This document shows, one piece after another, positions 1 through 9,128 of a stretch of 64,000 nt of DNA (within the stretch, counting starts at the first letter, position 1; each line of letters begins with the position of its first letter). The DNA comes from Edaphobacter sp. 12200R-103 (GTDB taxonomy: Bacteria; Acidobacteriota; Terriglobia; Terriglobales; Acidobacteriaceae). The DNA lies in contig NZ_CP048114.1 in the NCBI RefSeq assembly GCF_010093025.1, positions 1,116,001 through 1,180,000 on the forward strand, written 5' to 3'. The notes under the pieces were generated by a model that was not told the origin of the DNA, did not search any database, and was given only the letters and a program-made list of their open reading frames with translations. Position numbers and translations under genes: made by a program.

Positions 1-3000
1 CCGAACCGTTCTGCACGTTGCCAAAGCGGCCGATAGGAGCGGGATCGCCGGGGCGGCCGCGGCCGGTGGTGCAACTGGTGCCAGGAGTCCAATTCGGGGC
101 TCCAGGGCAGGTGAAAGCCGCCTTGTTGAACCAGCCGGCAGCAGACCGATTCGTTGGAGTCGTACTGACACCTGTGACACGATCCACCTTTTGGCTGCGC
201 CCTGGGAGCGCTCCGCCGGACGCCGTGCTGTTGAGGCCGGAACCGGTGCCGGAGGGATCTCCCTGGCCGCTGGAGAAGTAGGGAGAGAGGAATGGACCGG
301 TCTGCAGCAGGAAGATGCTGCTGATCTGCCATCCACCGACAGCAGCATCGAGGATGCGGTTCATGCTTCCACCATACTTCTGGCCTCGCCCGATAGGCAG
401 AGCATAAAGCAGCGTGGTGTTCCAGCGGTGACGTCGCGAGCCGTAGACCTGACCGAAGTCCACGTTGGGATCATTCCCCCAGGAAGCACGGCTGCCGCCG
501 CTTTCGCCGGCGAAGCTGGTGCTGCCAGGCCCCTGGTTATTGGAGAGATTTTTTGCAAACGTGTAGGTGGATTCGAAGCTCAGACCATCTCTCATGCGAT
601 GCGAGACGTTGATCTGACCGGACTGATAGTTGGAGTCAGCCCCTGTGGAACGGGCATTGATCACACCCCAGTTGGGGAAAGGACGCGCCGAGAGTGGCTG
701 GTTATAGGCCGAGACGGTGGAGGAGTACGGCATATCGTTGTAGTTAGGAGCCCAGACCAGGTGATGCGTCGTCATGCCGATGTAGGAGAGACGAACTCCG
801 TATCCCTGGCCGAGGTCACGATCAAGCGAAAGGGTGAACTGCTGAGAGTAAGGATCCTTCCAGTTCACATCGTTGGCAGTACCGAAGTAGGCCTGTCCGA
901 AGCTCGCAGTGCTGGAACTGGTGCCGGAGCCGGCGAAGATGTTGGGCCACACATACGCCGGGCCGCTTGCAGTCTTCGCATTGGAGTACTGGACCGTATT
1001 GGCCTGCAGGGTCCCGGTAAGCGAGTAGAAGTTCGAACCCAGCAGCGTGATGTTGTAGAGGCCGTAGCCGCCGCGCAGCACGGTACGATTGTCATTGGTA
1101 AGACGGTAAGCAAAGCCGAAGCGTGGAGCGAAACGTGTCTTGATCGCCGTACGGAGGCCGGAGGGTAGCCCTGCCTGCGAGTTGCTGATCGTGGGAGTGC
1201 AGGCTGCACCATTTGCCGGCGCAACACCTGAGGACTGACCGAGGCCGCAGGAGTTGAAGCTCTGCAGATAGGGCTCTGAGACAAGGTTTCCAAAGCCATC
1301 GGGATAGATAACCTGGCCGGACTTGGCAATCGTCTTGTCAAAGTTGCCTATATTGCCGGTTGGGTCGTGATATGCGGGATGATACTCGTAACGTATGCCG
1401 TAGCTGAGGGTAAGTCGATCATTGACGCGCCACTGATCTTGCGCAAAGGCATGGTAGTGCATGGTGCGGCCGTCATTATCGGCCTGCACAACGTCGTAGA
1501 ACGTTGTGTTGGGAGTGCCGACGAGGAAGTCAGCGAATTCATTGCCAGTGAAGAGCGCACTCGAATAATCGAAGGTTCCGTAGTTATCAGCGCCATTAAA
1601 ACCGAGCGGCGTGACTGCCTGCATTCTGCGAATATCGACTCCAAACTTCATCGTGTGGCGTCCCTTCACCCATGTGAGATTGTCCGTGTAGACATGGGTG
1701 CGAGACTTGTTGATCGAGGTAAGGCGCTCTGCATCGAAGCTGGTCAGCAATCCGAAATCCAACTCGGGCACGCCGTTGTAGAAGAGATTCTGCAGACCAT
1801 TCAGGCCGGAGTCCTGCGTGAAAGCCTTTCCATCAAACGGGTTCGACGCTCCGTTGGTATCGAAGGTGAACCCATAACGGAACTCATTGATGAGGTTCGG
1901 GGTGAAGTTGTAGTTGCCTGCGATAAGAAAGATACGATCCTGGAACGCCGTCGTGCTGGAAGGCATCGCAAGCGGCTTCTGCGAGGTTTGGTTGTAGTTC
2001 TTCCACGTAAAGCGTGCGAAGATCAGCGCCTTCTGGCCAATGTACTGGTCACCGCGAAGATCGAACTGATTGGAAAACAGCGATGTGTCCTTGTTGGTAG
2101 AGTAGTTGATCTGGCCCGGTACATAGGTCGACGTATTCCCGAAATTAGGATCGGGGAAGAACTGCAGGAACTTCTGCGAGACCGCGTTGATCGGCACAGC
2201 ATTCAGCGCGTAGTTGCCACCCGTGAAGGGATTGGTCAAAGACGTAAGGCCCTGCACGTTGGTAAAGTCACCTTTCTTCATGGCCGCGGTTGGCACCTGG
2301 GCCTGATAGAGCGACGTACGCGGGCTGCGGTAGCCCTCATAGGTACCGAAGAAGAAGGTCTTGTCGTGACCGTTATAAAAGTGAGGAATGACGACCGGGC
2401 CACCCACACTCGCGCCAAAGTCGTTGGTCACGAGATGGGCCTTGGAAGTAGCGCCGTAAGCCTTTGCGTTGAGCGAAGCATCCTGGTGATACCAGAAGAT
2501 GCCGCCGTGAAGCTTGTTGGTGCCACCCTTGGTGGTTGTTGTCACTTCGCCGGGCTGACCGAACTCGGCAGCATTCATCACGCCATCGACACGCATCTCT
2601 GCGATCGAATCGCCGGATGGGAAGGCATTGGCTATTGGGGAGTTGCCTCCTGTGGCGCTGCGCGTGGTAATGCCATCGACGGTGACATCCGTCTGGAAGG
2701 GCAGGCCGCCTTGAACAGAGTAGGTAGGGTTATTACCACCGTCCGACTGCACGCCAGGTAGTGTCTGGATCATCGTCAGAGGACTGGTGCCGCTGGAACT
2801 GGCGCGATAGTTCGCTGGAAGATCGCGGACAGCGGTAGACGACAGCGTCGCATCGATCGAAGGGCTATCGGTCTGAATTGTTCCCGCGTCTTCTGCGCTG
2901 ACCGTGGTCTCCTGCGTGACGTTGCCTATTGCCAGTGAGACGTCGGAGCGAAGCTCCTGACGTGCCGTGAGCACCAGCCCACTGACCTTTTGTGTATTGA

Positions 3001-3268
3001 AGTTGCTGGCCGTCACCTGGAGTTCGTAGTGGCCAGCGTTCAGATTCAGAAACTGGAAGGTTCCTACACCATCTGTTTTTGCCGTTTTCCTGGCAGACGT
3101 TTCGATGTTAGTCAGGTTAACGGTCGCGCCCGGGACGGCCGCGCCGCTGGAATCTCTGACAGTTCCGAGGATCGTCCCCTGCGTGGATTGGGCGCAGAGG
3201 TCTGCTGAAACGAACAGGAACAGACAGAGGGCAAGAAGGAGCGATGAGAAATGGCGATTCGTGCGCAT
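1..3268 (-). CDS. TonB-dependent receptor, Oar-like, with carboxypeptidase-regulatory N-terminal domain (3' end beyond window)
   Basis: This is an outer-membrane beta-barrel, presumably importing an oligosaccharide or other large substrate. The frame is open from an ATG at 3268 to the left edge, so at least 1089 residues are present and the C-terminus is missing. Residues 1-26 are a signal peptide ending near LCAQ. Residues about 28-115 form a carboxypeptidase-D-regulatory fold (GTILGTVRDSSGAAVPGATV). A plug-like region follows, with GVQSDGGNNPTYSVQGG and a DVTVDGITT segment, and then long barrel repeats rich in Asn, Tyr and Phe. Acidobacterial genomes carry many such proteins. It is convergent with nothing and lies upstream of the ethanolamine regulator on the same strand; a role in ethanolamine uptake is only a guess. 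The substrate is unknown. Confidence 0.93.
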   Translation of the reverse strand, partial: MRTNRHFSSLLLALCLFLFVSADLCAQSTQGTILGTVRDSSGAAVPGATVNLTNIETSARKTAKTDGVGTFQFLNLNAGHYELQVTASNFNTQKVSGLVLTARQELRSDVSLAIGNVTQETTVSAEDAGTIQTDSPSIDATLSSTAVRDLPANYRASSSGTSPLTMIQTLPGVQSDGGNNPTYSVQGGLPFQTDVTVDGITTRSATGGNSPIANAFPSGDSIAEMRVDGVMNAAEFGQPGEVTTTTKGGTNKLHGGIFWYHQDASLNAKAYGATSKAHLVTNDFGASVGGPVVIPHFYNGHDKTFFFGTYEGYRSPRTSLYQAQVPTAAMKKGDFTNVQGLTSLTNPFTGGNYALNAVPINAVSQKFLQFFPDPNFGNTSTYVPGQINYSTNKDTSLFSNQFDLRGDQYIGQKALIFARFTWKNYNQTSQKPLAMPSSTTAFQDRIFLIAGNYNFTPNLINEFRYGFTFDTNGASNPFDGKAFTQDSGLNGLQNLFYNGVPELDFGLLTSFDAERLTSINKSRTHVYTDNLTWVKGRHTMKFGVDIRRMQAVTPLGFNGADNYGTFDYSSALFTGNEFADFLVGTPNTTFYDVVQADNDGRTMHYHAFAQDQWRVNDRLTLSYGIRYEYHPAYHDPTGNIGNFDKTIAKSGQVIYPDGFGNLVSEPYLQSFNSCGLGQSSGVAPANGAACTPTISNSQAGLPSGLRTAIKTRFAPRFGFAYRLTNDNRTVLRGGYGLYNITLLGSNFYSLTGTLQANTVQYSNAKTASGPAYVWPNIFAGSGTSSSTASFGQAYFGTANDVNWKDPYSQQFTLSLDRDLGQGYGVRLSYIGMTTHHLVWAPNYNDMPYSSTVSAYNQPLSARPFPNWGVINARSTGADSNYQSGQINVSHRMRDGLSFESTYTFAKNLSNNQGPGSTSFAGESGGSRASWGNDPNVDFGQVYGSRRHRWNTTLLYALPIGRGQKYGGSMNRILDAAVGGWQISSIFLLQTGPFLSPYFSSGQGDPSGTGSGLNSTASGGALPGRSQKVDRVTGVSTTPTNRSAAGWFNKAAFTCPGAPNWTPGTSCTTGRGRPGDPAPIGRFGNVQNGS

Positions 3269-3366
3269 AGGTCGTGTGAGTGCAGCATAGCCACGACCCT
3301 CAGAAACCTGTTATCTAATTTCGGCAAATATCCCGCCAGAAACGTAAAAACCTGATAAATCTTTGA

Positions 3367-4374
3367 TCAACAGAAGAAGCGTTCGGCGCGCTTCACGGTT
3401 GCAGAAGGCAGTTCATTGAATAATGTTCGATAGTCCTTCGCGAACTGGCTGAGGTGCCAGAAACCCCAATCCGAAGCAGCCTGCTGGATCGGAATTCTCC
3501 TGTCGCGTCGCATCAGATCACGGCGCACTCCATTGAGACGAAGGATTTTGAGGTATGCATTAGGACCCATGCCGATGACGCGGTCGAAGGCATATTGCAA
3601 GGTTCGCCGGCTGACTTGAAAGGCTGTACACAACTCCGGAACGGAGATGGCCCGATCGGTGTTATCCATCAGAAACTGCCTGACTTTATGGACGAGCTGT
3701 GCATACTGAACCTCACTGCGTGGCGTTTCCCTGGCTTGCTGCGAAGATGCACAAATCTCAGTAACCGCTTCGAGAAGCGAGCTCTGGATTGCCTGACAGG
3801 CCTTGACCGACTGCAATATCTCTGGGCGGCGGCCGACCTCATCGAGCACCTCACCGAAAAAACTTCCGAGCGCGCTGTGCGAACGCAAATCGCTCTGCGA
3901 GCTATCAAGGCTTAGCCGCGCAAGAGCGTCTTCCTCCGGAAAAACTGAACGAAGATGCTCTGCCAGAGTTTTATGGTGGACGACAAGACCAAAGATACGA
4001 AATCCACCCGGAGTGATCAGTTCAAAAGGCTTATTCCCGCGTCGAATGGTGATGGTGCCTTCGTCGACGCGCCGAGCATCAATCCGGAAAGATCCAGCCT
4101 TGGGAGCAGGAATCCCGAACCACCAGCTATGAGAAAGGACAAGACAGGACTGGCGCAAACTGAGATTGGTGGTCTCGCGAAAGAGATGAATTCCGCTGAA
4201 GCAGGACCCCACAATCTCTCCCCGAAAACTGCCGACAGAGAGCTGATCGTAAAGCTGTGACCAGCCTTGTAGATTATCTGCGTGTGTGTTGGGATCGTCG
4301 GAGACGTAGCAATACCTCGGCGGACCCGAGGGCGCCCGCACGAGACAGGGCGGGGTTGGTTGCGCAGATTCCAC
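3367..4374 (-). CDS. eutR: AraC-family regulator of ethanolamine use, EutR-like
   Basis: A 335-residue transcriptional activator, close to the 350 residues of enterobacterial EutR. The N-terminal part (about 1-220) is a ligand-sensing region. The C-terminus (about 228-330) is an AraC double helix-turn-helix, with a first helix-turn-helix around ISVPELCTAFQVSRRTLQYA and a second around IPIQQAASDWGFWHLSQFAK. It is divergent from the permease-eutB-eutC genes, which is the classic position for a local activator; in enterobacteria EutR responds to ethanolamine plus cobalamin. The start is GTG at 4374, with no Shine-Dalgarno sequence but a TATCGT hexamer seven bases upstream, so the transcript may be leaderless. 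Assignment as EutR rests on family resemblance and on the neighbours. Confidence 0.85.
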   Translation of the reverse strand: MESAQPTPPCLVRAPSGPPRYCYVSDDPNTHADNLQGWSQLYDQLSVGSFRGEIVGSCFSGIHLFRETTNLSLRQSCLVLSHSWWFGIPAPKAGSFRIDARRVDEGTITIRRGNKPFELITPGGFRIFGLVVHHKTLAEHLRSVFPEEDALARLSLDSSQSDLRSHSALGSFFGEVLDEVGRRPEILQSVKACQAIQSSLLEAVTEICASSQQARETPRSEVQYAQLVHKVRQFLMDNTDRAISVPELCTAFQVSRRTLQYAFDRVIGMGPNAYLKILRLNGVRRDLMRRDRRIPIQQAASDWGFWHLSQFAKDYRTLFNELPSATVKRAERFFC

Positions 4375-4381
4375 GACTCGG

Positions 4382-4387
4382 ACGATA
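4382..4387 (-). promoter_or_regulatory. candidate -10 element of eutR (leaderless geometry)
   Basis: On the minus strand the hexamer TATCGT ends seven bases before the GTG start of the regulator. No Shine-Dalgarno-like sequence lies between. A transcription start about seven bases after the hexamer would fall on the start codon. No good -35 match was seen. Confidence 0.35.
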
Positions 4388-4520
4388 CCACAAGCAATTT
4401 AAGACTCCATCAAAGAAATGTGCACTTGCCTCATTCCTGTAGCAAAATCCTAACTGCATCTGCCGATTTTTGATAACCGCAAACGGATGCGCGTGAGCAT
4501 AATGTGGCTTGGGAGAGATT

Positions 4521-5867
4521 TTGGACGATAGCAACCCTCATCTAAAAGCCACCCTGAATACCTGGCAGCTCTGGGGAATCGCTGTCGGCCTCGTCATCTC
4601 CGGAGAGTACTTTGGCTGGAGCTACGGCTGGGCAACGGCGGGAACGCTTGGATTCCTGGTTACGACCATCTGGGTCGCGACCATGTATACGGCATTCATC
4701 TTCAGCTTCACGGAGCTGACAACAGCGATTCCCAGCGCGGGCGGTCCGTTCGCGTATGCCGAGCGGGCATTTGGAGAATTCGGAGGATACATCGCGGGCG
4801 CTGCGACTCTGATCGAGTTCGTCTTTGCTCCTCCGGCGATCGCGCTTGCCATCGGCGCTTATCTTCATGTGCAGTTCCCCTCGGTAGCTCCGAAAGAAGC
4901 GGCCGTGCTGGCGTATCTCGTCTTTATGACGATCAATATTCTCGGCGTGCGAATCGCAGCGAGCTTTGAGCTGGTGATTACGATCCTGGCAATCATCGAG
5001 TTGCTGATTTTTATGGCTGTTGTAGCTCCGGGATTTAGGTTTTCAAACTTCATCGCGCACGGATGGGCAGGACACAATCACTTCCACCCCGGCGCATTTC
5101 ATGGCATGTTTGCGGCTGTACCATTTGCGATATGGTTCTTTCTTGCGATTGAGGGAGTAGCCATGGCTGCTGAAGAGGCGAAACGCCCCACTCATTCCAT
5201 TCCCATCGCTTACATCGCGGGCATCAGTACCCTGCTGGCGCTCGCCATTGGCGTGATGCTCTTCGCAGGCGGTGTCGGCGACTGGAGCCTGCTGGCCAAC
5301 ATCAACGATCCTCTGCCGCAGGCGATGAAAATCATCGTTGGTCCATCCAGCGGATGGCTGCACATGCTGGTATGGCTTGGTCTTTTTGGACTCATCGCAT
5401 CACTGCACGGAATTATCTTCGGATACTCGCGGCAGATCTTTGCGTTGGCTCGTGGAGGCTATCTGCCCGAGGTCTTCAGCAGGATTCATCCGCGGCTGCA
5501 GACGCCGTGGATTGCGATTCTTGCAGGAGGAGTCGTGGGCATCGCCGCAATCTATAGCGATTCGCTGATTACGATTGGAGGGCAGCCTTTGACGGCAAAC
5601 ATCGTCACGATGTCGGTGCTCGGCGCACTGGTGATGTATGCCGTCAGCATGCTGGCGCTGTTCCGCCTGCGTAAGACGGAACCCGCCATGGCGCGGCCTT
5701 TCCGGGCACGCCTTTATCCTTTCGCTCCGTTGTGGACACTGATTGGCGTCGCTATCTGCCTGGCGAGCATTATTTATTACAACCGCACCATCACATTGAT
5801 CTTCTGCGCTCTACTCTGCATCGGATATCTTGTCGTTCACCTGACGCGAAGGAGAGTGCGAGCCTAA
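4521..5867 (+). CDS. eat: ethanolamine permease, APC superfamily
   Basis: A 448-residue polytopic inner-membrane transporter with about 12 hydrophobic segments, expected to bring ethanolamine into the cell for the lyase encoded just downstream. The N-terminal region TWQLWGIAVGLVISGEYFGW and the following unwound helix are typical of the amino acid-polyamine-organocation family, ethanolamine permease branch. A frame opens with TTG at 4509, but the GGGAG at 4511-4515 sits five bases before TTG 4521, so I prefer 4521. It is nine bases upstream of eutB and probably cotranscribed with it. The gap to the divergent regulator contains a weak CATAAT hexamer at 4497-4502 that could be its -10. Confidence 0.88.
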   Translation: MDDSNPHLKATLNTWQLWGIAVGLVISGEYFGWSYGWATAGTLGFLVTTIWVATMYTAFIFSFTELTTAIPSAGGPFAYAERAFGEFGGYIAGAATLIEFVFAPPAIALAIGAYLHVQFPSVAPKEAAVLAYLVFMTINILGVRIAASFELVITILAIIELLIFMAVVAPGFRFSNFIAHGWAGHNHFHPGAFHGMFAAVPFAIWFFLAIEGVAMAAEEAKRPTHSIPIAYIAGISTLLALAIGVMLFAGGVGDWSLLANINDPLPQAMKIIVGPSSGWLHMLVWLGLFGLIASLHGIIFGYSRQIFALARGGYLPEVFSRIHPRLQTPWIAILAGGVVGIAAIYSDSLITIGGQPLTANIVTMSVLGALVMYAVSMLALFRLRKTEPAMARPFRARLYPFAPLWTLIGVAICLASIIYYNRTITLIFCALLCIGYLVVHLTRRRVRA

Positions 5868-5876
5868 GGATGCACG

Positions 5877-7289
5877 ATGGCGTTTGCCCATACCATTAGC
5901 GGAACTACGTACCGGTTCAAGGACCTCAAAGACCTTCTGGCCAAGGCAACCCCCGCCCGCAGCGGAGACGATCTTGCCGGCGTGGCTGCATCATCGGAGA
6001 TCGAGCGAGCCGCAGCGAAGTTCGCCCTCGCCGATCTTCCGCTGAAATACTTTCTTCAGGAAGCTGTGATCCCGTATGAAACCGATGAAATCACACGTCT
6101 GATTGTCGATCTCCATGACAGCACCGCGTTCGCACCTGTCGCACATCTTACGGTTGGACAGCTTCGTGAGTGGATCCTTGAGCAGGCCGATAGCGATGTG
6201 CTTCGCTCCGTGGGCAGAGGATTGACGCCGGAGATGGCCGCAGCGGTCTCGAAGCTGATGCGAAATCAGGATCTGATCCTGGCTTCGACTCGCATGCACG
6301 TGGTGACCCGTTTTCGTTCCACCATCGGCCTGCCCGGAACGATGGCCGTACGGTTGCAGCCGAATCATCCCACCGACGATCCGAAAGGCATCCTGGCCTC
6401 GGTCATTGACGGCATTATGTATGGCTGCGGCGATGCGGTGATTGGTATCAATCCGGCAAGCGACAACACCGCGTCGGCTATTACGCTGCTGAATCTACTC
6501 GATGATTTCCGTGTCAGGCTGAACGCCCCCGTGCAGAGCTGTGTGCTGACGCATATTACACATACGCTCGAAGCGATACGGCAAAACGCTCCGGTGGATC
6601 TCGTCTTCCAATCCATCGCCGGCACCGAAAGAGCGAATACAAGTTTCGGAGTATCCCTCCGCTTGTTACGTGAGGCTCACGAAGCAGCGCTCTCCCTGCG
6701 GCGTGGCACTCTTGGCAACAACTGCATGTACTTTGAAACGGGACAGGGCAGTGCTCTATCGGCGGGAGCCAACTTCGGCGTGGATCAGCAGACTTGTGAG
6801 GCTCGCGCTTATGCAGTCGCCCGGGCCTTTGATCCCCTGCTGGTCAATACGGTTGTCGGCTTCATCGGCCCCGAGTATCTCTTCGACAGCAAGCAGATCA
6901 TCCGCGCCGGACTCGAAGACCACTTCTGCGGCAAGCTGCTGGGACTGCCGATGGGATGCGACATTTGTTACACCAACCATGCCGAAGCAGACCAGGACGA
7001 CATGGACACTCTCCTGACGCTGCTCGCAGTAGCGGGCGTAAACTTCATCATCGGAGTTCCGGGAGCCGATGACATCATGCTCAATTATCAGAGCACCTCC
7101 TTTCACGATGCGCTGTATGTACGCAGCGTGATGGGTCTGAAGCGGGCACCTGAGTTCGAAGAATGGCTCAGGACAATGCAGATCGTTGATAACGAGGGAC
7201 GATTTACGCTGACTCGCGCTTCGCTGGAACGATTACTACCCGCCGGGGCCTTCGATTCTCCGCATGAAGAACAAACTGACAAAAATTGA
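5877..7289 (+). CDS. eutB: ethanolamine ammonia-lyase large subunit
   Basis: This is the catalytic TIM-barrel subunit of the adenosylcobalamin-dependent enzyme that splits ethanolamine into acetaldehyde and ammonia. At 470 residues it is slightly longer than the usual 450-455. Characteristic stretches include the barrel segment GLPGTMAVRLQPNHPTDDPKG, the glycine-rich SAGANFGVDQQTCEARAYAV, and the C-terminal CDICYTNHAEADQDDMDTLL followed by the GVPGADDIMLNYQSTS region near the substrate site. The ATG at 5877 follows an AAGGA eight bases upstream. The gene overlaps eutC by 26 bases, indicating coupled translation of the two subunits. Confidence 0.97.
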   Translation: MAFAHTISGTTYRFKDLKDLLAKATPARSGDDLAGVAASSEIERAAAKFALADLPLKYFLQEAVIPYETDEITRLIVDLHDSTAFAPVAHLTVGQLREWILEQADSDVLRSVGRGLTPEMAAAVSKLMRNQDLILASTRMHVVTRFRSTIGLPGTMAVRLQPNHPTDDPKGILASVIDGIMYGCGDAVIGINPASDNTASAITLLNLLDDFRVRLNAPVQSCVLTHITHTLEAIRQNAPVDLVFQSIAGTERANTSFGVSLRLLREAHEAALSLRRGTLGNNCMYFETGQGSALSAGANFGVDQQTCEARAYAVARAFDPLLVNTVVGFIGPEYLFDSKQIIRAGLEDHFCGKLLGLPMGCDICYTNHAEADQDDMDTLLTLLAVAGVNFIIGVPGADDIMLNYQSTSFHDALYVRSVMGLKRAPEFEEWLRTMQIVDNEGRFTLTRASLERLLPAGAFDSPHEEQTDKN

Positions 7290-8052
7290 GCCATGGAGCA
7301 GACTGACGGAGTGGACGCCCGCGCGAATCGCTCTGGGGCGAGCTGGCGTCAGCACTCCAACCTCGGCGATGCTCGAGTTCAACAGCGATCACGCTTTGGC
7401 CCGCCATGCCATCTATGCGTCCATGCCGGTGGCTCGCATGGAAGAGGAGCTTGCCGGCAAGGGGCTGGCGACGATCTCGGTTACTAGCCGGGTTCATGAT
7501 CGTTCGGAGTATCTGCGGAGGCCCGACCTGGGCCGCCTGCTCACATCGCAATCGGCAAGAGCGCTTCATCGCTCCGAGGCCGCACCGCCGCAGACACTGA
7601 GCATCGTTGTCGCCGACGGGCTTTCGGCGCTTGCGCCTGTCATGCATGCTCCACCACTGATCGATGCTTTGCGTAAGGGGCTGAACGGCTGGTCGCTGGA
7701 TGCGATTGTGCTCGCGACGGGAGCAAGAGTTGCACTGGGCGATGAGATTGGAGCGATTCGAGGAGCGGAGGCCGTGGTGGTGCTGATTGGCGAGCGTCCC
7801 GGGCTGAAGTCGCCTGACAGTCTTGGGGCCTATCTAACCTATCGTCCACGCCCTGGACGGATGGATTCCGAGCGTAACTGCATCTCGAATATTCGCCCTG
7901 CAGGGTTGAGCTACATGCAGGCAGCCTTCCGGCTCCTCTATCTATTGCATCAATCCCGCCTGTTGGGAGCAAGCGGAGTGGTCCTTAAGGATGAGAGCGA
8001 TCGCGTCGCTCTCCCTCCTATAGAAACCTCGGATACCGAAGAGAGCTGCTAA
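7264..8052 (+). CDS. eutC: ethanolamine ammonia-lyase small subunit
   Basis: This is the small subunit that helps form the adenosylcobalamin-binding interface of ethanolamine ammonia-lyase. It has 262 residues, within the family range of about 250-295. Recognisable stretches are LGRAGVSTPTSAMLEFNSDH near the N-terminus (residues about 22-41), the VVADGLSALAP segment, the GDEIGAIRGAEAVVVLIGERPGL region and the GAYLTYRPRPGRMDSERNCI cobalamin-proximal segment. The ATG at 7264 lies inside the end of eutB. No shell proteins, EutA reactivase or aldehyde dehydrogenase follow, so the acetaldehyde formed must be handled by enzymes encoded elsewhere or possibly by the neighbouring aldo/keto reductase. 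Confidence 0.97.
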   Translation: MKNKLTKIEPWSRLTEWTPARIALGRAGVSTPTSAMLEFNSDHALARHAIYASMPVARMEEELAGKGLATISVTSRVHDRSEYLRRPDLGRLLTSQSARALHRSEAAPPQTLSIVVADGLSALAPVMHAPPLIDALRKGLNGWSLDAIVLATGARVALGDEIGAIRGAEAVVVLIGERPGLKSPDSLGAYLTYRPRPGRMDSERNCISNIRPAGLSYMQAAFRLLYLLHQSRLLGASGVVLKDESDRVALPPIETSDTEESC

Positions 8053-8096
8053 ATCGGTTCCAATTACTGAATTGAAAAAGAATTCCTCTGGGTGTG

Positions 8097-9050
8097 CTAT
8101 ACAACGTGTTCAGCCAGGTAGTGCTGGATCTTCTGGAAGTCTTCTTCAGGAAGCCGGAAGGTCGCAGCGGGAATAATGCCCTCGACCTGCTTTGCGTTGC
8201 GGCCGCCAACGATCGCTCCTGTGACGGCAGAGTGATGCAGTACCCACGCAATGGCAACCACACCGGCGGTGACGCCATGCCGTTTGCCAATCTCACCGAT
8301 AAAATCCGCGACCGCAAGATTGCGTGAAAGCAGCGGCTCCTGGTAGTTCTTCGCACGACGGCGAAAGTCGTCCTGCGGGAAGTTGGCCACGCGTTCTTTG
8401 GTCATCGCTCCCGTCAGCATTCCGGAGTGCATGGGAGCATAGCTGATCGTGCCGATATTGTTCTTCGCGCAAAATGGCAGAACCTCATCCACAACGGCGC
8501 GATTCAGCATGGAGAACGGAGGCTGGTTGGAGGTAATGGGAGCAATTTTGATCGCGCGCTCCATTTGGCTGACGCTGAAGTTCGACACGCCGATCCAGCG
8601 GACCTTGCCCTCTTTCTTCAGATCTGCCATCACACCCCACGCCTCTTCGATCTCTTCGTCCGGCTTGGGCCAGTGCATCTGGTAAAGATCGATGGTCTCG
8701 ACCTGCAGGCGGCGAAGGCTGTCTTCCAGCTCGCGTCGAATCTGCTTAAGATCGTTGAGCACTTCTTTCTTCTCGTCCCAGACCAGACCGCATTTGGTAA
8801 ATACGTAGGGCTTGTGCGAGGCCGACTTCAGTGCTCGAGCCACAACCTCTTCGGAGTGCCCAAGTCCGTAAACTGCCGCCGTGTCAATCCAATTGATGCC
8901 AAGATCAAGCGCCTTGTGGATCGCAGCGATCGAGTCGTTATCGTCCTGCGGGCCCCACGAAAACGCCCAGTCTCCGCCGCCGATAGCCCATGCCCCGAAG
9001 CCGATGGGGGTAATCTCCAGATCCGAGTTTCCAAGTCTCTTCTTATCCAT
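8097..9050 (-). CDS. aldo/keto reductase
   Basis: A 317-residue NAD(P)H-dependent oxidoreductase with the aldo/keto reductase barrel. Visible marks are the N-terminal LGNSDLEITPIGFGAWAIGG, the catalytic Asp and Tyr in WIDTAAVYGLGHSEEVV, the catalytic Lys in VFTKCGL, His in YQMHWPKPDEEIEEAW, and the WIGVSNFS strand. The frame could start at GTG 9065, but an AGGAGTG six bases before ATG 9050 decides for the latter. It is convergent with the eutC end and follows the GH15 gene on the same strand after about 80 bases. It belongs to the sugar-type reductase group; the substrate is not deducible. Confidence 0.93.
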   Translation of the reverse strand: MDKKRLGNSDLEITPIGFGAWAIGGGDWAFSWGPQDDNDSIAAIHKALDLGINWIDTAAVYGLGHSEEVVARALKSASHKPYVFTKCGLVWDEKKEVLNDLKQIRRELEDSLRRLQVETIDLYQMHWPKPDEEIEEAWGVMADLKKEGKVRWIGVSNFSVSQMERAIKIAPITSNQPPFSMLNRAVVDEVLPFCAKNNIGTISYAPMHSGMLTGAMTKERVANFPQDDFRRRAKNYQEPLLSRNLAVADFIGEIGKRHGVTAGVVAIAWVLHHSAVTGAIVGGRNAKQVEGIIPAATFRLPEEDFQKIQHYLAEHVV

Positions 9051-9128
9051 ATCACTCCTATACACCTTTGCGATGAAATTCCATAAGCTGCTGTGATGTT
9101 GACCGGACAGGTCCGGCCATCGAATGCG

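Noticed and set aside
191..2761. Long plus-strand reading frames (325 and 464 residues) opposite the TonB receptor
   Set aside because: They lie antisense to a receptor gene with clear domain structure, have no recognisable motifs, and reflect high-G+C codon bias.
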